Notes: generated from the sequence alone by a model not told the origin. Positions 8,125-15,216 are shown, numbered from the stretch's first letter. The stretch: 19,055 nt of DNA from Bacteroidaceae bacterium (GCA_017961965.1 JAGCWG010000270.1:1-19055), one strand, 5' to 3'. Numbers and translations are program-made.

Positions 8125-8370
8125 TTAATAACTCATTCCGTTACCCTCGCTCCATTCATTGAGAAGATAACCGTGAGCATCCGTACAGTGGTCGTGAATC
8201 TTCTGCTGTTGTTCCGTAGTGAGACAAGCCCACAGGCGTGTACATGCTGGATAAGTAATTGTGTCATTCCATTCCACCACCTGTCTGTCTGCAATCTTGC
8301 AGGCAATGCGCTCCTTCTGAGCAATAGTCAGAGAAGACCACCATATGTTCAATTCATCGTTCGTATTCAT
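8125..8370 (-). CDS. Small Cys/Trp-rich protein with a duplicated motif, function unknown
   Basis: An 81-residue soluble protein I do not recognise. Start choice: the frame runs up to 8406, but that ATG lies inside a -7 box (TATGTTTG), so the next in-frame ATG at 8370 (MNTNDELNIWW) is the sensible start. It contains four cysteines (24, 43, 49, 62), five tryptophans, and two similar stretches: WSSLTIAQKERIACKI (11-26) and WACLTTEQQQKIHDHC (47-62), both fitting W-x2-LT-x2-Q-x3-I. This suggests two homologous helical hairpins. No signal peptide or membrane helix is seen. Placement upstream of rubredoxin, probably in the same transcript, hints at a redox or stress link, but this is inference only. 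Confidence 0.75.
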   Translation of the reverse strand: MNTNDELNIWWSSLTIAQKERIACKIADRQVVEWNDTITYPACTRLWACLTTEQQQKIHDHCTDAHGYLLNEWSEGNGMSY

Positions 8371-8399
8371 ATAATGAAGTGTTTTTTCAATTTCGGATG

Positions 8400-8430
8400 C
8401 AAACATACAAAACTTCTTTTAATTGTCCAA
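8400..8430 (-). promoter_or_regulatory. Promoter of the 81-aa gene/rubredoxin transcript
   Basis: On the minus strand TATGTTTG (8407-8400) matches the -7 box and TTGG (8430-8427) lies 19 bp upstream as -33. Predicted start is near 8393, about 23 nt before the ATG at 8370. The box covers the alternative ATG at 8406, ruling that start out. Confidence 0.8.
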
Positions 8431-8447
8431 GGAAATTAGTAACTTTG
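8417..8447 (+). promoter_or_regulatory. Promoter of the DUF2147 gene
   Basis: TAACTTTG (8440-8447) matches the -7 consensus; the sequence 19 bp upstream is TTTT (8417-8420), a weak -33. The predicted leader is about 20 nt. It overlaps the oppositely directed promoter at 8400-8430, so the two may compete. Confidence 0.7.
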
Positions 8448-8475
8448 CGACGAAAATATAAACATAATTAAAAAC

Positions 8476-8916
8476 ATGATGAAGAAAGCACTCCTCACAC
8501 TTATCGTGTGCCTTATGGCAGGAATAAGTGCAGTTGCCCAAAGTGACGGCGACAAGATTATCGGAACGTACAAGGCTGTACAGGACGGAAACGTAAGTAA
8601 GGTAAAGATTTCAAAGAATGGTGACGGCTATAAGGCACAGATTATCTGGCTTGAGCATCCAAACAATGCCGACGGCACACCAAAGCTTGACAAGAAGAAT
8701 CCTGACAAGGCAAAGCGTTCGGTTCATGCCGACAAGATTGTACTTGTAGATAAGATTAAATACAAGGGTGGCGTATGGAAGGACGCAAAGATATACGACC
8801 CAACAAAGGGTAAGAGCTTCGACGTAGAGATGAAGTTCAAGGACGCAAAGACCCTTCAGGTGAAAGGCTCGCTACTCATCTTCTCACAGACAGTTGAGTG
8901 GACAAAGCTTGACTAA
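8476..8916 (+). CDS. Secreted DUF2147-family protein
   Basis: A 146-residue exported protein. It has a Sec signal peptide (MMKKALLTLIVCLMAGISAVAQ) with probable cleavage after AVAQ near residue 22. The mature part follows the DUF2147 pattern: GDKIIGTYKAVQDG, a Lys-rich beta-strand region, IIWLEHPNNADGTPKLDKKNPDK, KYKGGVWKDAKIYDPTKGKSF, and the final VEWTKL, usually read as a small beta-barrel/lipocalin-like fold. Function of the family is not established. The start may be either of the first two Met codons (8476 or 8479). It is a single-gene unit between a divergent promoter and a bidirectional terminator. Confidence 0.9.
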   Translation: MMKKALLTLIVCLMAGISAVAQSDGDKIIGTYKAVQDGNVSKVKISKNGDGYKAQIIWLEHPNNADGTPKLDKKNPDKAKRSVHADKIVLVDKIKYKGGVWKDAKIYDPTKGKSFDVEMKFKDAKTLQVKGSLLIFSQTVEWTKLD

Positions 8917-8936
8917 CATGCAAAATCCAAGTATAA

Positions 8937-8985
8937 AACAAAATCAGTTTCCTATCCCAGTGGATAAGAAACTGATTTTTGTTAT
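8937..8985. terminator. Bidirectional terminator, DUF2147 gene / esterase
   Basis: Arms 8940-8957 and 8962-8979 form an 18-bp stem with one C-A mismatch and a 4-nt loop. The plus strand continues with TTTTTGTTATTTT and the minus strand with TTTTGTTTT, so both convergent genes can end here. Confidence 0.88.
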
Positions 8986-9015
8986 TTTGGAGTTCCCCTA
9001 CTTTATATCCGTCCT

Positions 9016-9999
9016 TTACTTTCCACCATATATAAGTGGAAGCGCCCAGTAAAGATACTCATTAATATGACCGTAGAAGTGCTGTCCCCCCTCCTTCATC
9101 TCAAAGCGAAGGTTTGCATTAGGCTTATTGTAACGGAAGAGTGAGGCATTCTTTGAGAGAGCCTCAACAAGATTCTTCTGCGGATTACCCGCAATGTCCT
9201 TAGTACCAGTATAACCGTACACCTCAAAGTCATTGCCATAAGGAGAGGACTTCAATTGGTCATTGAGCCAGATAGCTGCAGTCTTGGCATCCTGTCTCTC
9301 ATTCTTGTCATTAAAGATCCATAGGTCACCACTTAAAGGGAGGAAATACTTCACGGCATTCACTCCGTATGCAAGCTGAAACCATGTTGAGAGCGCACCC
9401 ATAGAGAAACCACCGTATGCACGATGACTGCGTGAACGTGTGACTGCCATGCTATCAGTACCCTCAATGAAAGTGTTGTATGCATTCTCAACAACAGGTA
9501 TAAGGTCGTTCTGAAGTTCAGTATGGAAGTTGCGTGTACGAGCTATTCCGTCATTCATGGTGTTTGAACCAATATTCTCGTCATCATCATAGAACGTAGG
9601 AGTGACGACTATTATCGGACGCATCTTACCATCAGCAATAAGGTGATCGAGCACCTGACGGAGTGGAAGCCAGTCCTGTGGAGGAGTAAGGAAGGAAGTC
9701 GTCTTGTCACCACCACCATGCATAAGGTAGAGCACATCATACTTCATCTTCTTGTCGCTGGCATCATAGTTGTAAGGGAGATAAACCCTTGCGTGCTTCT
9801 TCAGCGACTTGCCGTTGCTCTTAGCTGTGTAGAAAAACTCCTCTATCCTACCCTGCTTTTTTGCAGGTTGACGGATAGCATCAGGGATTGGTTGAATCTG
9901 TTTGATGGTCTTGTCAAACTCACTATCTCCTATCTGTGCCATACTTGACATTGATACGAGAAAAGCAGCAATAAATGCCGGTAAAGTCTTTTTTAGCAT
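9016..9999 (-). CDS. Secreted carbohydrate esterase, CE1/feruloyl-esterase type
   Basis: An alpha/beta-hydrolase of 327 residues, probably exported and acting on esterified plant polysaccharide (feruloyl or acetyl xylan) or a related ester. It starts MLKKTLPAFIAAFLVSMSSMAQ, a Sec signal peptide; the ATG at 9999 is preferred over an in-frame TTG at 10005. Numbering from that TTG, MHGGGD (95-100) forms the oxyanion-hole region, GGFSMG holds nucleophile Ser201, Asp270 in GTKD is the likely acid, and His309 or His313 in GGQHFYGH the catalytic base. The layout matches the esterase D/CE1 family, as in XynZ-type feruloyl esterases. No carbohydrate-binding or glycosidase domain is attached and no polysaccharide-utilisation genes are adjacent, so the substrate remains open. 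Confidence 0.88.
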   Translation of the reverse strand: MLKKTLPAFIAAFLVSMSSMAQIGDSEFDKTIKQIQPIPDAIRQPAKKQGRIEEFFYTAKSNGKSLKKHARVYLPYNYDASDKKMKYDVLYLMHGGGDKTTSFLTPPQDWLPLRQVLDHLIADGKMRPIIVVTPTFYDDDENIGSNTMNDGIARTRNFHTELQNDLIPVVENAYNTFIEGTDSMAVTRSRSHRAYGGFSMGALSTWFQLAYGVNAVKYFLPLSGDLWIFNDKNERQDAKTAAIWLNDQLKSSPYGNDFEVYGYTGTKDIAGNPQKNLVEALSKNASLFRYNKPNANLRFEMKEGGQHFYGHINEYLYWALPLIYGGK

Positions 10000-10059
10000 A
10001 GTCAATAAGAATTAGTTTTAGTATTAGTTATAATGTGTTATTTATTCACTAAACACTTG

Positions 10060-10067
10060 CGAAGATA
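10060..10067 (-). promoter_or_regulatory. Possible -7 box of the esterase gene
   Basis: On the minus strand TATCTTCG (10067-10060) differs by one base from TAnnTTTG and lies about 60 bases before the ATG at 9999. No convincing -33 element is found 19-21 bp upstream, so support is moderate. Confidence 0.4.
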
Positions 10068-10087
10068 CGAGTATTTTTCAGAATAGC

Positions 10088-10108
10088 AGCATTATTAATG
10101 CTTTTTTT
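10088..10108 (+). terminator. Short hairpin with T-run
   Basis: AGCATT (10088-10093) and AATGCT (10097-10102) form a 6-bp stem with a 3-nt loop followed by seven T residues. No plus-strand gene reads into it, so it may be fortuitous or act on read-through from the DUF2147 side. Confidence 0.3.
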
Positions 10109-10161
10109 CTCAGAGTTCTCTGTTCTTTGTGTGTTTTCAGTCAAAATGCTTTACAAAGCAA

Positions 10162-10196
10162 ACAAAAAGTTGAGGACTGGAAAACCAATCCTCAAC
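10162..10196 (-). terminator. Terminator on the minus strand downstream of the DUF4491 gene
   Basis: On the minus strand GTTGAGGATTGG (10196-10185) pairs with CCAGTCCTCAAC (10180-10169) with one mismatch and loop TTTT, followed by TTTTTGTTTG. It lies about 180 bases beyond the DUF4491 stop codon, leaving a long untranslated tail or a separate small RNA (10197-10374). Confidence 0.75.
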
Positions 10197-10320
10197 CTAT
10201 TAGTGAACAATATGGGGTGCATCCCCACCTGATACCTATTCTTACTCAAGTTTCGGAAGTACTTCTCTTGTAGTAAAGAGACATTACTATGTGGAAACAA
10301 ATCGGCGGAAAGACTATCGT

Positions 10321-10380
10321 CCTTTTACTCCTTTTAACTCCTTTTTACTTCCTTTTACTTCGTCTTACTTCCTCTTACTC
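10321..10380. repeat. Six degenerate 10-bp tandem repeats at the 3' end of the DUF4491 gene
   Basis: Six consecutive 10-bp units fill 10321-10380 exactly. On the plus strand they read as variants of CCTTTTACTT (for example CCTTTTACTC at 10321, CTTTTTACTT at 10341, CGTCTTACTT at 10361); on the minus strand as variants of AAGTAAAAGG. The array includes the DUF4491 stop codon (10375-10377) and runs into its 3' untranslated region. Strong purine/pyrimidine strand asymmetry. Function unknown. Confidence 0.8.
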
Positions 10381-10671
10381 ATACTCCTTCTTTCGCTTTG
10401 GGTTCATCGGGAACCATCCTTTCTGTACTCGCTTTCTTTGTTCAAAGACTTCAAGGATACTCCAAAGGCAAGAGCAACCGACAACTCCAAGCACAGGACT
10501 GAGTATCTCGTTCTCAACAAACAAAGACGCTACGAGGAATGCCAATCCTGACAAAAGGAACCACCACCAGCATTTCACACCGAAATAGTATTCGCTCTTG
10601 ATGACAATGGGATGAAAAATACCTATAATAAGAAATGTAGAAACTGCAATTATAACACCTATAAAGTTCAT
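10375..10671 (-). CDS. DUF4491 family small membrane protein
   Basis: A 98-residue integral membrane protein starting MNFIGVIIAVSTFLIIGIFH (ATG at 10671). Three hydrophobic segments are visible at about residues 3-20, 34-51 and 56-72. Conserved-looking family features are FHPIVIKSEYYFG, KCWWWF, and the cytosol-like tail FEQRKRVQKGWFPMNPKRK. This pattern matches DUF4491, a common Bacteroidetes family of unknown function and about 95-100 residues. The frame is open up to 10791, but that ATG falls in the promoter -7 box, so the shorter start is used. It is divergent from the Dabb operon. Confidence 0.88.
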   Translation of the reverse strand: MNFIGVIIAVSTFLIIGIFHPIVIKSEYYFGVKCWWWFLLSGLAFLVASLFVENEILSPVLGVVGCSCLWSILEVFEQRKRVQKGWFPMNPKRKKEYE

Positions 10672-10788
10672 GTGATGTAAGTTACTAAGTTTATTAAATT
10701 TGTGACTTTTTAGTTCGTTTATCAGTTTTTGTATCCTAACTAAGGAGTATTTTGTATGTACGAAAGTAAACAAAAACGATTTTCTCTG

Positions 10789-10819
10789 CAAAGTTATGGG
10801 TTAATTAAACTTTTGTCAA
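10789..10819 (-). promoter_or_regulatory. Promoter of the DUF4491 gene
   Basis: On the minus strand TAACTTTG (10796-10789) is a full -7 match; TTGA (10819-10816) lies 19 bp upstream as -33. Predicted start is near 10782, giving an unusually long leader of about 110 nt before the ATG at 10671. Confidence 0.82.
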
Positions 10820-10850
10820 TCGTTAATTATAATGATTTTTCAAAATTAAC

Positions 10851-10858
10851 TATATTTG
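10851..10858 (+). promoter_or_regulatory. -7 box of the Dabb-hrpB operon
   Basis: TATATTTG matches TAnnTTTG. The -33 region is weak (no clear TTTG 19-21 bp upstream). The predicted leader to the ATG at 10948 is about 83 nt. It lies back-to-back with the DUF4491 promoter. Confidence 0.6.
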
Positions 10859-10947
10859 CAGATGTTTTCAAATCGGAGCAGAGAAGACGTTTCGACAAAA
10901 TATCCTCCATTTAGCTCCATAAGTAAGGAACAATTAATTATATTATT

Positions 10948-11253
10948 ATGGTAAAGCATATCATTCTCTGGACACTTAATCCAGAATTATCGGAAGACGA
11001 GAAGAAGAACATCAAGGCTGGCATCAAAGCAGGACTCGAAGGACTTGTTGGCAAAGTGCCTGGACTCCTTGAAGTGAAGGTGAACGTGGACGGTCGTCTT
11101 GACACTTCCAACTGTGATGTGATGCTTGACAGCACACTTGAGAGTGTTGAGGCGCTCAAAGGCTATGCCGTTCATCCAGAGCACGTGGCTGTTGCCAACA
11201 CAAAGGTTAGACCTTATACCGTTCAGAGAACATGTCTTGACTTTGAAGTCTAA
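10948..11253 (+). CDS. Dabb-family (stress-responsive A/B barrel) protein
   Basis: A 101-residue cytosolic protein with the dimeric alpha/beta-barrel pattern: N-terminal MVKHIILWTLNPELSEDEK, central GKVPGLLEVKVNVDG, and the His-containing end KGYAVHPEHVAVANTKVRPYTVQR. These are the usual landmarks of the Dabb domain (about 95-100 residues). Family members are small dimers with varied or unknown ligands; the stress label comes from plant homologues and should not be read as function here. It is the first gene of a likely plus-strand operon; the next lipoprotein starts 60 bases on. Confidence 0.9.
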   Translation: MVKHIILWTLNPELSEDEKKNIKAGIKAGLEGLVGKVPGLLEVKVNVDGRLDTSNCDVMLDSTLESVEALKGYAVHPEHVAVANTKVRPYTVQRTCLDFEV

Positions 11254-11313
11254 ATGTATTAGACTTGCCAAATAGTCTATTTTATTAACTTCAAAAGAAA
11301 TCCGTATATCATA

Positions 11314-12411
11314 ATGAAAACATACTATTTCATGTCACTTGTCCTCTCTGCTTTGCTTTTTGCAAGTTGTAAGAGTGAGGGTGAAATGGTTCCAAAGGTC
11401 TATACGTTCACGAAGGAAAATGTGATGAAAACGGTTCCTGCCAGCTGGACAAAAAGTGTTGAAATAAAGTTACAGACATCAGATTCAGTTTATTTTGATT
11501 GTAGCTCAAAAATGGTTCTGAATGACAGAGATATATTTGTCAGCATGTACAAAAAGCCTATCTACCATTTTGATAAAAAAGGCCAATTGTTAAATAAAGT
11601 TGGAGGCATTGGACATTCAAAGAATGAATATTCGGAAGTTTATGACATGAAACTTAATGCGGATACGAAAGAACTTGAAGTGCTTACAAATGGCAAAATC
11701 ATAAGATATGATTATGATGGCAATTTCAAATCGGCTGATAATCTGGATATCGGAATCGTCACATTCCTTCACGACAAGGATTCTTATTGGTTATCAAGTG
11801 GCGTAAACATCTATTACTCAGAGTATGAAATATTCAAGGCAGATGAGCATCTCACGATAAAGAAAAAACTATTAAATAGAGGATTGACTATACCGTGTAC
11901 GTCACAGAATTTTTCAAATAGTCCAATAAAAACGTACCATTTCCCTTTCTCTAATGATATCTATCACTTAGATACGGAAAATGATACCGTTACTCTTGCT
12001 TATACGTTCAAGTTTCCTGACATGGAGATTCCTGACGCATTTCAGCATGGCACATTGGAAGAACTGATCCACAAAGATGAAAATCATGAGATTCCTGACT
12101 TTACTGAAAAGCTTTGCTTTCTTGAAAGTGAACGGTTTATATATCTGCCTGTGGTAGAACATAAGAAATGGAGCGGTATAAGGTTTAATGAGGGTGTGCA
12201 TACTGGCTATCACTGGATTATAGACAAGAAAACAGACAAGGAAATTGTCATCAATATTGACGATATGTATAAAAACTCAGAGTCATATCATTTTCGTCCT
12301 CAGCTACTCGACGAGAATAATATCCTGTATTTCCTTGGAACGGACGTAGAATCGTATAAGGATGAAAGTGTACATGTAATAGGCATAGACTTGAATAAAC
12401 TTTTTGAATAA
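11314..12411 (+). CDS. 6-bladed beta-propeller lipoprotein
   Basis: A 365-residue lipoprotein, probably envelope-attached. The signal peptide ends LLFASC with Cys19 lipidated. The body carries repeated beta-propeller blades such as PIYHFDKKGQLLNKVGGIGHSKNEY and KIIRYDYDGNF, and EYSEVYDMKLNADTKELEVL, matching the Bacteroidetes '6-bladed beta-propeller' lipoprotein family (often annotated BF3164/DUF4934-like). Molecular function in this family is not established. Its DNA is visibly more A/T-rich than the flanking hrpB. It stands 60 bases after the Dabb gene and 13 bases before the 45-aa ORF, consistent with one operon. Confidence 0.82.
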   Translation: MKTYYFMSLVLSALLFASCKSEGEMVPKVYTFTKENVMKTVPASWTKSVEIKLQTSDSVYFDCSSKMVLNDRDIFVSMYKKPIYHFDKKGQLLNKVGGIGHSKNEYSEVYDMKLNADTKELEVLTNGKIIRYDYDGNFKSADNLDIGIVTFLHDKDSYWLSSGVNIYYSEYEIFKADEHLTIKKKLLNRGLTIPCTSQNFSNSPIKTYHFPFSNDIYHLDTENDTVTLAYTFKFPDMEIPDAFQHGTLEELIHKDENHEIPDFTEKLCFLESERFIYLPVVEHKKWSGIRFNEGVHTGYHWIIDKKTDKEIVINIDDMYKNSESYHFRPQLLDENNILYFLGTDVESYKDESVHVIGIDLNKLFE

Positions 12412-12424
12412 CAACATAAAGATT

Positions 12425-12562
12425 ATGACATACGAAGAAGCAAAGGAGATAGTAATGGCAATGCCTGAGGTCGTTGCTCAGGGACCGCAATACGTGGAAG
12501 AGTTCATTCAAGGATTCATGGAAGCCATGAATACCGACACTCCTAATCATACTGACGCTTAG
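12425..12562 (+). CDS. Predicted 45-aa acidic protein, translationally coupled to hrpB
   Basis: A short frame starting MTYEEAKEIVMAMPEVVAQG and ending NTDTPNHTDA; unrecognised. It starts 13 bases after the propeller lipoprotein stop. Its TAG stop shares one base with the GTG start of hrpB (TAGTG at 12560-12564), a classic layout for termination-reinitiation. The first 35 residues are predicted mainly helical and acidic (several Glu, Met-rich), with no signal peptide or cysteine. Codons look like those of neighbouring genes. It could be a real small protein, a partner or regulator of HrpB, or only a coupling leader. Evidence is position and coding appearance; conservation is untested. Confidence 0.62.
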   Translation: MTYEEAKEIVMAMPEVVAQGPQYVEEFIQGFMEAMNTDTPNHTDA

Positions 12563-15084
12563 TGAGCAAGACAATACAACTATCGGGTGAAGCGAAGACG
12601 CTTCCTGCATGGAGGATTGCAGATGCTGTAAATGAGCATCTGCAATCTTCGTCATGCCTCGTGGTTACTGCGCCTCCTGGTGCTGGCAAATCCACGCTCT
12701 TGCCACTAACCATCATGCAAGGGTTGAAGGATGACGGCAAGATTCTGATGCTTGAACCCCGCCGTATTGCAGCACGTCAGATTGCCGAGCGTATGGCACA
12801 TCTCATTGGTGAGAAGACCGGTGATACCATTGGCTACAGGGTGAGGTTTGAGAATAAAGTGTCGGATAACACACGTATCGAGGTGCTTACCGAGGGTATT
12901 CTCACACGTATGCTTGTGGATGACTCGTTACTTGACGGTGTCTCTGCCGTCATCTTTGATGAGTTCCATGAGAGAAGCATCAACAGCGACCTTGCACTTG
13001 CACTCGTACGTGAGACACAGCAAATCATTCGTCCCGACCTGAAGATAATCATCATGTCGGCTACGATTGATACAGATGAAATATGTCGCCGTCTTGACGC
13101 TCCTTTAGTGGAGAGCGAAGGACGCATGTTCCCTGTAGAGATTATCCATAAAGGCGATGCCCTTGTAACGAATGCTTACCCCACTCCCGACGACATAGCC
13201 AAGGCGGTTGCGCTCAACATCATCGAAGCACACAGGGAGCATGACGGCGACATACTTGCCTTTCTCCCAGGACAAGGTGAGATAATGCGATGTGCAAACA
13301 TCCTCGGCGACTCACTCGGCACAACTGGCATCTACCCTCTTTACGGTCTGCAGTCTTTCGGAGACCAGCACAAGGCTATCGCACCAAGCAAGGAAGGCCA
13401 GAGGAAAGTGGTGCTTGCCACACCAGTAGCTGAGACATCACTCACCATCGAAGGTGTGAGGATAGTCGTTGATTCTGGCTTATGCCGTAAGATGGTGTAC
13501 GACCAACAGAGTGGTATGAGCCATCTACAGACAGTACAGATAAGTATGGACATGGCTAACCAACGCAGCGGACGTGCTGGACGTGTTGCCGCTGGTGTAT
13601 GCTACCGCCTATGGAGCAAGGCAACTGAACATAAGATGGACGAGTGCCGTACACCAGAGATACTTGATGCCGACCTCACTCCTATGATGCTGGATATATA
13701 TGCATGGGGCGAGTGCCGTGTGGATGAGCTGTCGTGGATCACCCCACCCTCTACTGCCAATATCGCCATGGCAAACGACACGCTGCAGATGCTTGGAGCA
13801 ATAACGGAAGACGGAAAGGTAACGGACATCGGCAGACGCATGAGCAAACTGCCATGTCACCCACGCATAGCACGTATGCTCATATCCGCAGAGACGGACG
13901 AGGACAAGTCACTTGCCACAGACATCTCTGCCCTACTCGAAGCCAAAGACCCGATGGCTGACGGAGTCATGACGGCAGACATCAACTACCGCATAGATAC
14001 CCTACGCAACATAAGGGAAAGACAATCATCACAGAGACAATGGGAACAGATAATTCGTGAGGCGGAACAATACAGACGCCTGATAGGCAGCAAGGAGATG
14101 AACGACGCAGTCGATTCAAGTGTCGTAGGACGGCTCATAGCAAATGCCTTTCCTGAGCGCATCGGTTCCACACACAAGGATGGATGCGGGAGGTTTATGC
14201 TTGCAAGCGGAGACACGGCTTCAGTAGATAAGGACGACACACTTGCCGCCCATGAGTGGATTGCAGTGGCAAGCGTAAATGCCCAACGCGGCTCCGGGCG
14301 CATCTTCCTTGCTTCGCCTCTCGACACAAAGGACATACGCAACATAGCGAAAGAGAGAGAACGCATCCAGTGGGACAACAAGGAGGGAGTGCTCGTGGCA
14401 CGTAAGGAACTGTGCATCGGCAAGCTCATCCTCAGTTCGCAGCCACTTAACGACATGAATCGTGACCATGCACTCAGTATTGTTGCTGAAGCTTCGCAAA
14501 AGTACGGTCTCAGTATGTTCACTATAGATGACAATGTGAAGAACCTACAACAACGGATAGACACAGTACAAAAGTGGCATCAAGATATGGAACTGCCCGA
14601 CGTGTCCACGGAGGCACTCTTCCGAAGGGCTGTCGAATGGTTACCATACTATGCAGGCAAAAGCCTCAACGCTTCTGAACTAAAGAAGATTGATATGTGT
14701 GCCGTCATCTGGTCATTACTCCAGTACGACCAACAACAGGAGGTTGACCGCCTTGCACCGACCCACATCACAGTACCTACGGGTAGCAGGATAAGGGTGG
14801 AATACCGTCAAGGTGCTGAAGAGCCGATACTAAGAGTAAGACTACAGGAATGTTTCGGTATGGAAGACACGCCAAGGATCAACGACGGCAGGACTGCCAT
14901 CCTCATGGAACTTCTTTCCCCAGGTTTTAAGCCAGTACAGCTGACAAAGGACCTCCGCAGTTTCTGGCAAGGCACATACTTTGAAGTAAAGAAGGAACTC
15001 AAGCGTCGCTATCCTAAGCACTATTGGCCAGACAACCCTCTTGAGGCTGAAGCCGTCAGAGGTGTAAAGAAGGTGAAAGCATAG
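12562..15084 (+). CDS. hrpB: ATP-dependent helicase HrpB (DEAH-box family)
   Basis: Superfamily 2 DExH/DEAH-box RNA helicase, cytosolic, 840 residues (E. coli HrpB about 810). Visible motifs: Walker A APPGAGKST (37-45), motif Ia LEPRRIAARQIAERMA (64-79), Walker B DEFHE (133-137, Phe where DEAH has Ala), SATID (166-170), motif IV/V region TPVAETSLTIEGVRIVVDSG (287-306), and motif VI QRSGRAGR (334-341). The HA2-like and HrpB C-terminal regions follow, ending near KHYWPDNPLEAEA. GTG at 12562 is the only plausible start: there is no in-frame ATG before the Walker A motif, and it overlaps the upstream small ORF stop. HrpB's cellular role is poorly defined in bacteria. It is the last gene of its operon. 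Confidence 0.95.
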   Translation: MSKTIQLSGEAKTLPAWRIADAVNEHLQSSSCLVVTAPPGAGKSTLLPLTIMQGLKDDGKILMLEPRRIAARQIAERMAHLIGEKTGDTIGYRVRFENKVSDNTRIEVLTEGILTRMLVDDSLLDGVSAVIFDEFHERSINSDLALALVRETQQIIRPDLKIIIMSATIDTDEICRRLDAPLVESEGRMFPVEIIHKGDALVTNAYPTPDDIAKAVALNIIEAHREHDGDILAFLPGQGEIMRCANILGDSLGTTGIYPLYGLQSFGDQHKAIAPSKEGQRKVVLATPVAETSLTIEGVRIVVDSGLCRKMVYDQQSGMSHLQTVQISMDMANQRSGRAGRVAAGVCYRLWSKATEHKMDECRTPEILDADLTPMMLDIYAWGECRVDELSWITPPSTANIAMANDTLQMLGAITEDGKVTDIGRRMSKLPCHPRIARMLISAETDEDKSLATDISALLEAKDPMADGVMTADINYRIDTLRNIRERQSSQRQWEQIIREAEQYRRLIGSKEMNDAVDSSVVGRLIANAFPERIGSTHKDGCGRFMLASGDTASVDKDDTLAAHEWIAVASVNAQRGSGRIFLASPLDTKDIRNIAKERERIQWDNKEGVLVARKELCIGKLILSSQPLNDMNRDHALSIVAEASQKYGLSMFTIDDNVKNLQQRIDTVQKWHQDMELPDVSTEALFRRAVEWLPYYAGKSLNASELKKIDMCAVIWSLLQYDQQQEVDRLAPTHITVPTGSRIRVEYRQGAEEPILRVRLQECFGMEDTPRINDGRTAILMELLSPGFKPVQLTKDLRSFWQGTYFEVKKELKRRYPKHYWPDNPLEAEAVRGVKKVKA

Positions 15085-15094
15085 TTTCTCATCC

Positions 15095-15118
15095 CCTTTA
15101 GCAGCTCTATGCTAAAGG
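15095..15118 (+). repeat. 9-bp hairpin after hrpB
   Basis: CCTTTAGCA (15095-15103) and TGCTAAAGG (15110-15118) form a perfect stem with a 6-nt loop, 10 bases after the hrpB stop. No T-run follows, so it may be a 3' stabilising or pausing hairpin ahead of the real terminator. Confidence 0.5.
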
Positions 15119-15148
15119 AAGCTACACACAAATAGGAAGCACCCACAC

Positions 15149-15193
15149 AAAAAAATGGAGACAAGCGCACTTTTGCACTTGCCTCCTTTTTTT
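15149..15193. terminator. Bidirectional terminator, hrpB operon / PKD protein
   Basis: GGAGACAAG (15157-15165) pairs with CTTGCCTCC (15178-15186) with one mismatch. Seven T residues follow on the plus strand and an A-run (15149-15155) gives T residues on the minus strand. It lies between convergent genes. Confidence 0.85.
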
Positions 15194-15216
15194 ATTATTC
15201 GTTTTCCAAGTCGAAA

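Larger units (their letters stand above)
10006..10374. other. Gene-free stretch between the esterase and DUF4491 genes
   Basis: It holds the possible esterase -7 box, the short hairpin at 10088-10108, the minus-strand terminator at 10162-10196, a small hairpin (TGGGG 10213-10217 / CCCCA 10223-10227), and most of the 10-bp repeat array starting at 10321. Plus-strand open frames from about 10289 are low-complexity Leu/Ser/Phe translations of the pyrimidine-rich repeat and run antisense into the DUF4491 gene; they are not called as genes. Confidence 0.6.

Noticed and set aside
8371..8406. Upstream ATG (8406) for the 81-aa gene
   Set aside because: It lies within the -7 promoter box, upstream of the expected transcription start.
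10289..10588. Plus-strand frames rich in Leu, Phe, Ser and Tyr
   Set aside because: They translate the pyrimidine-rich 10-bp repeat and then run antisense to the DUF4491 gene; no promoter or family match.
11260..11279. TAGACT/AGTCTA 6-bp hairpin between the Dabb and propeller genes
   Set aside because: Too short and A/T-rich to call a terminator; the operon reading is preferred.
13986..14564. Antisense frame of 192 codons inside hrpB
   Set aside because: Ser/Arg-rich low-information translation opposite a clear helicase gene.
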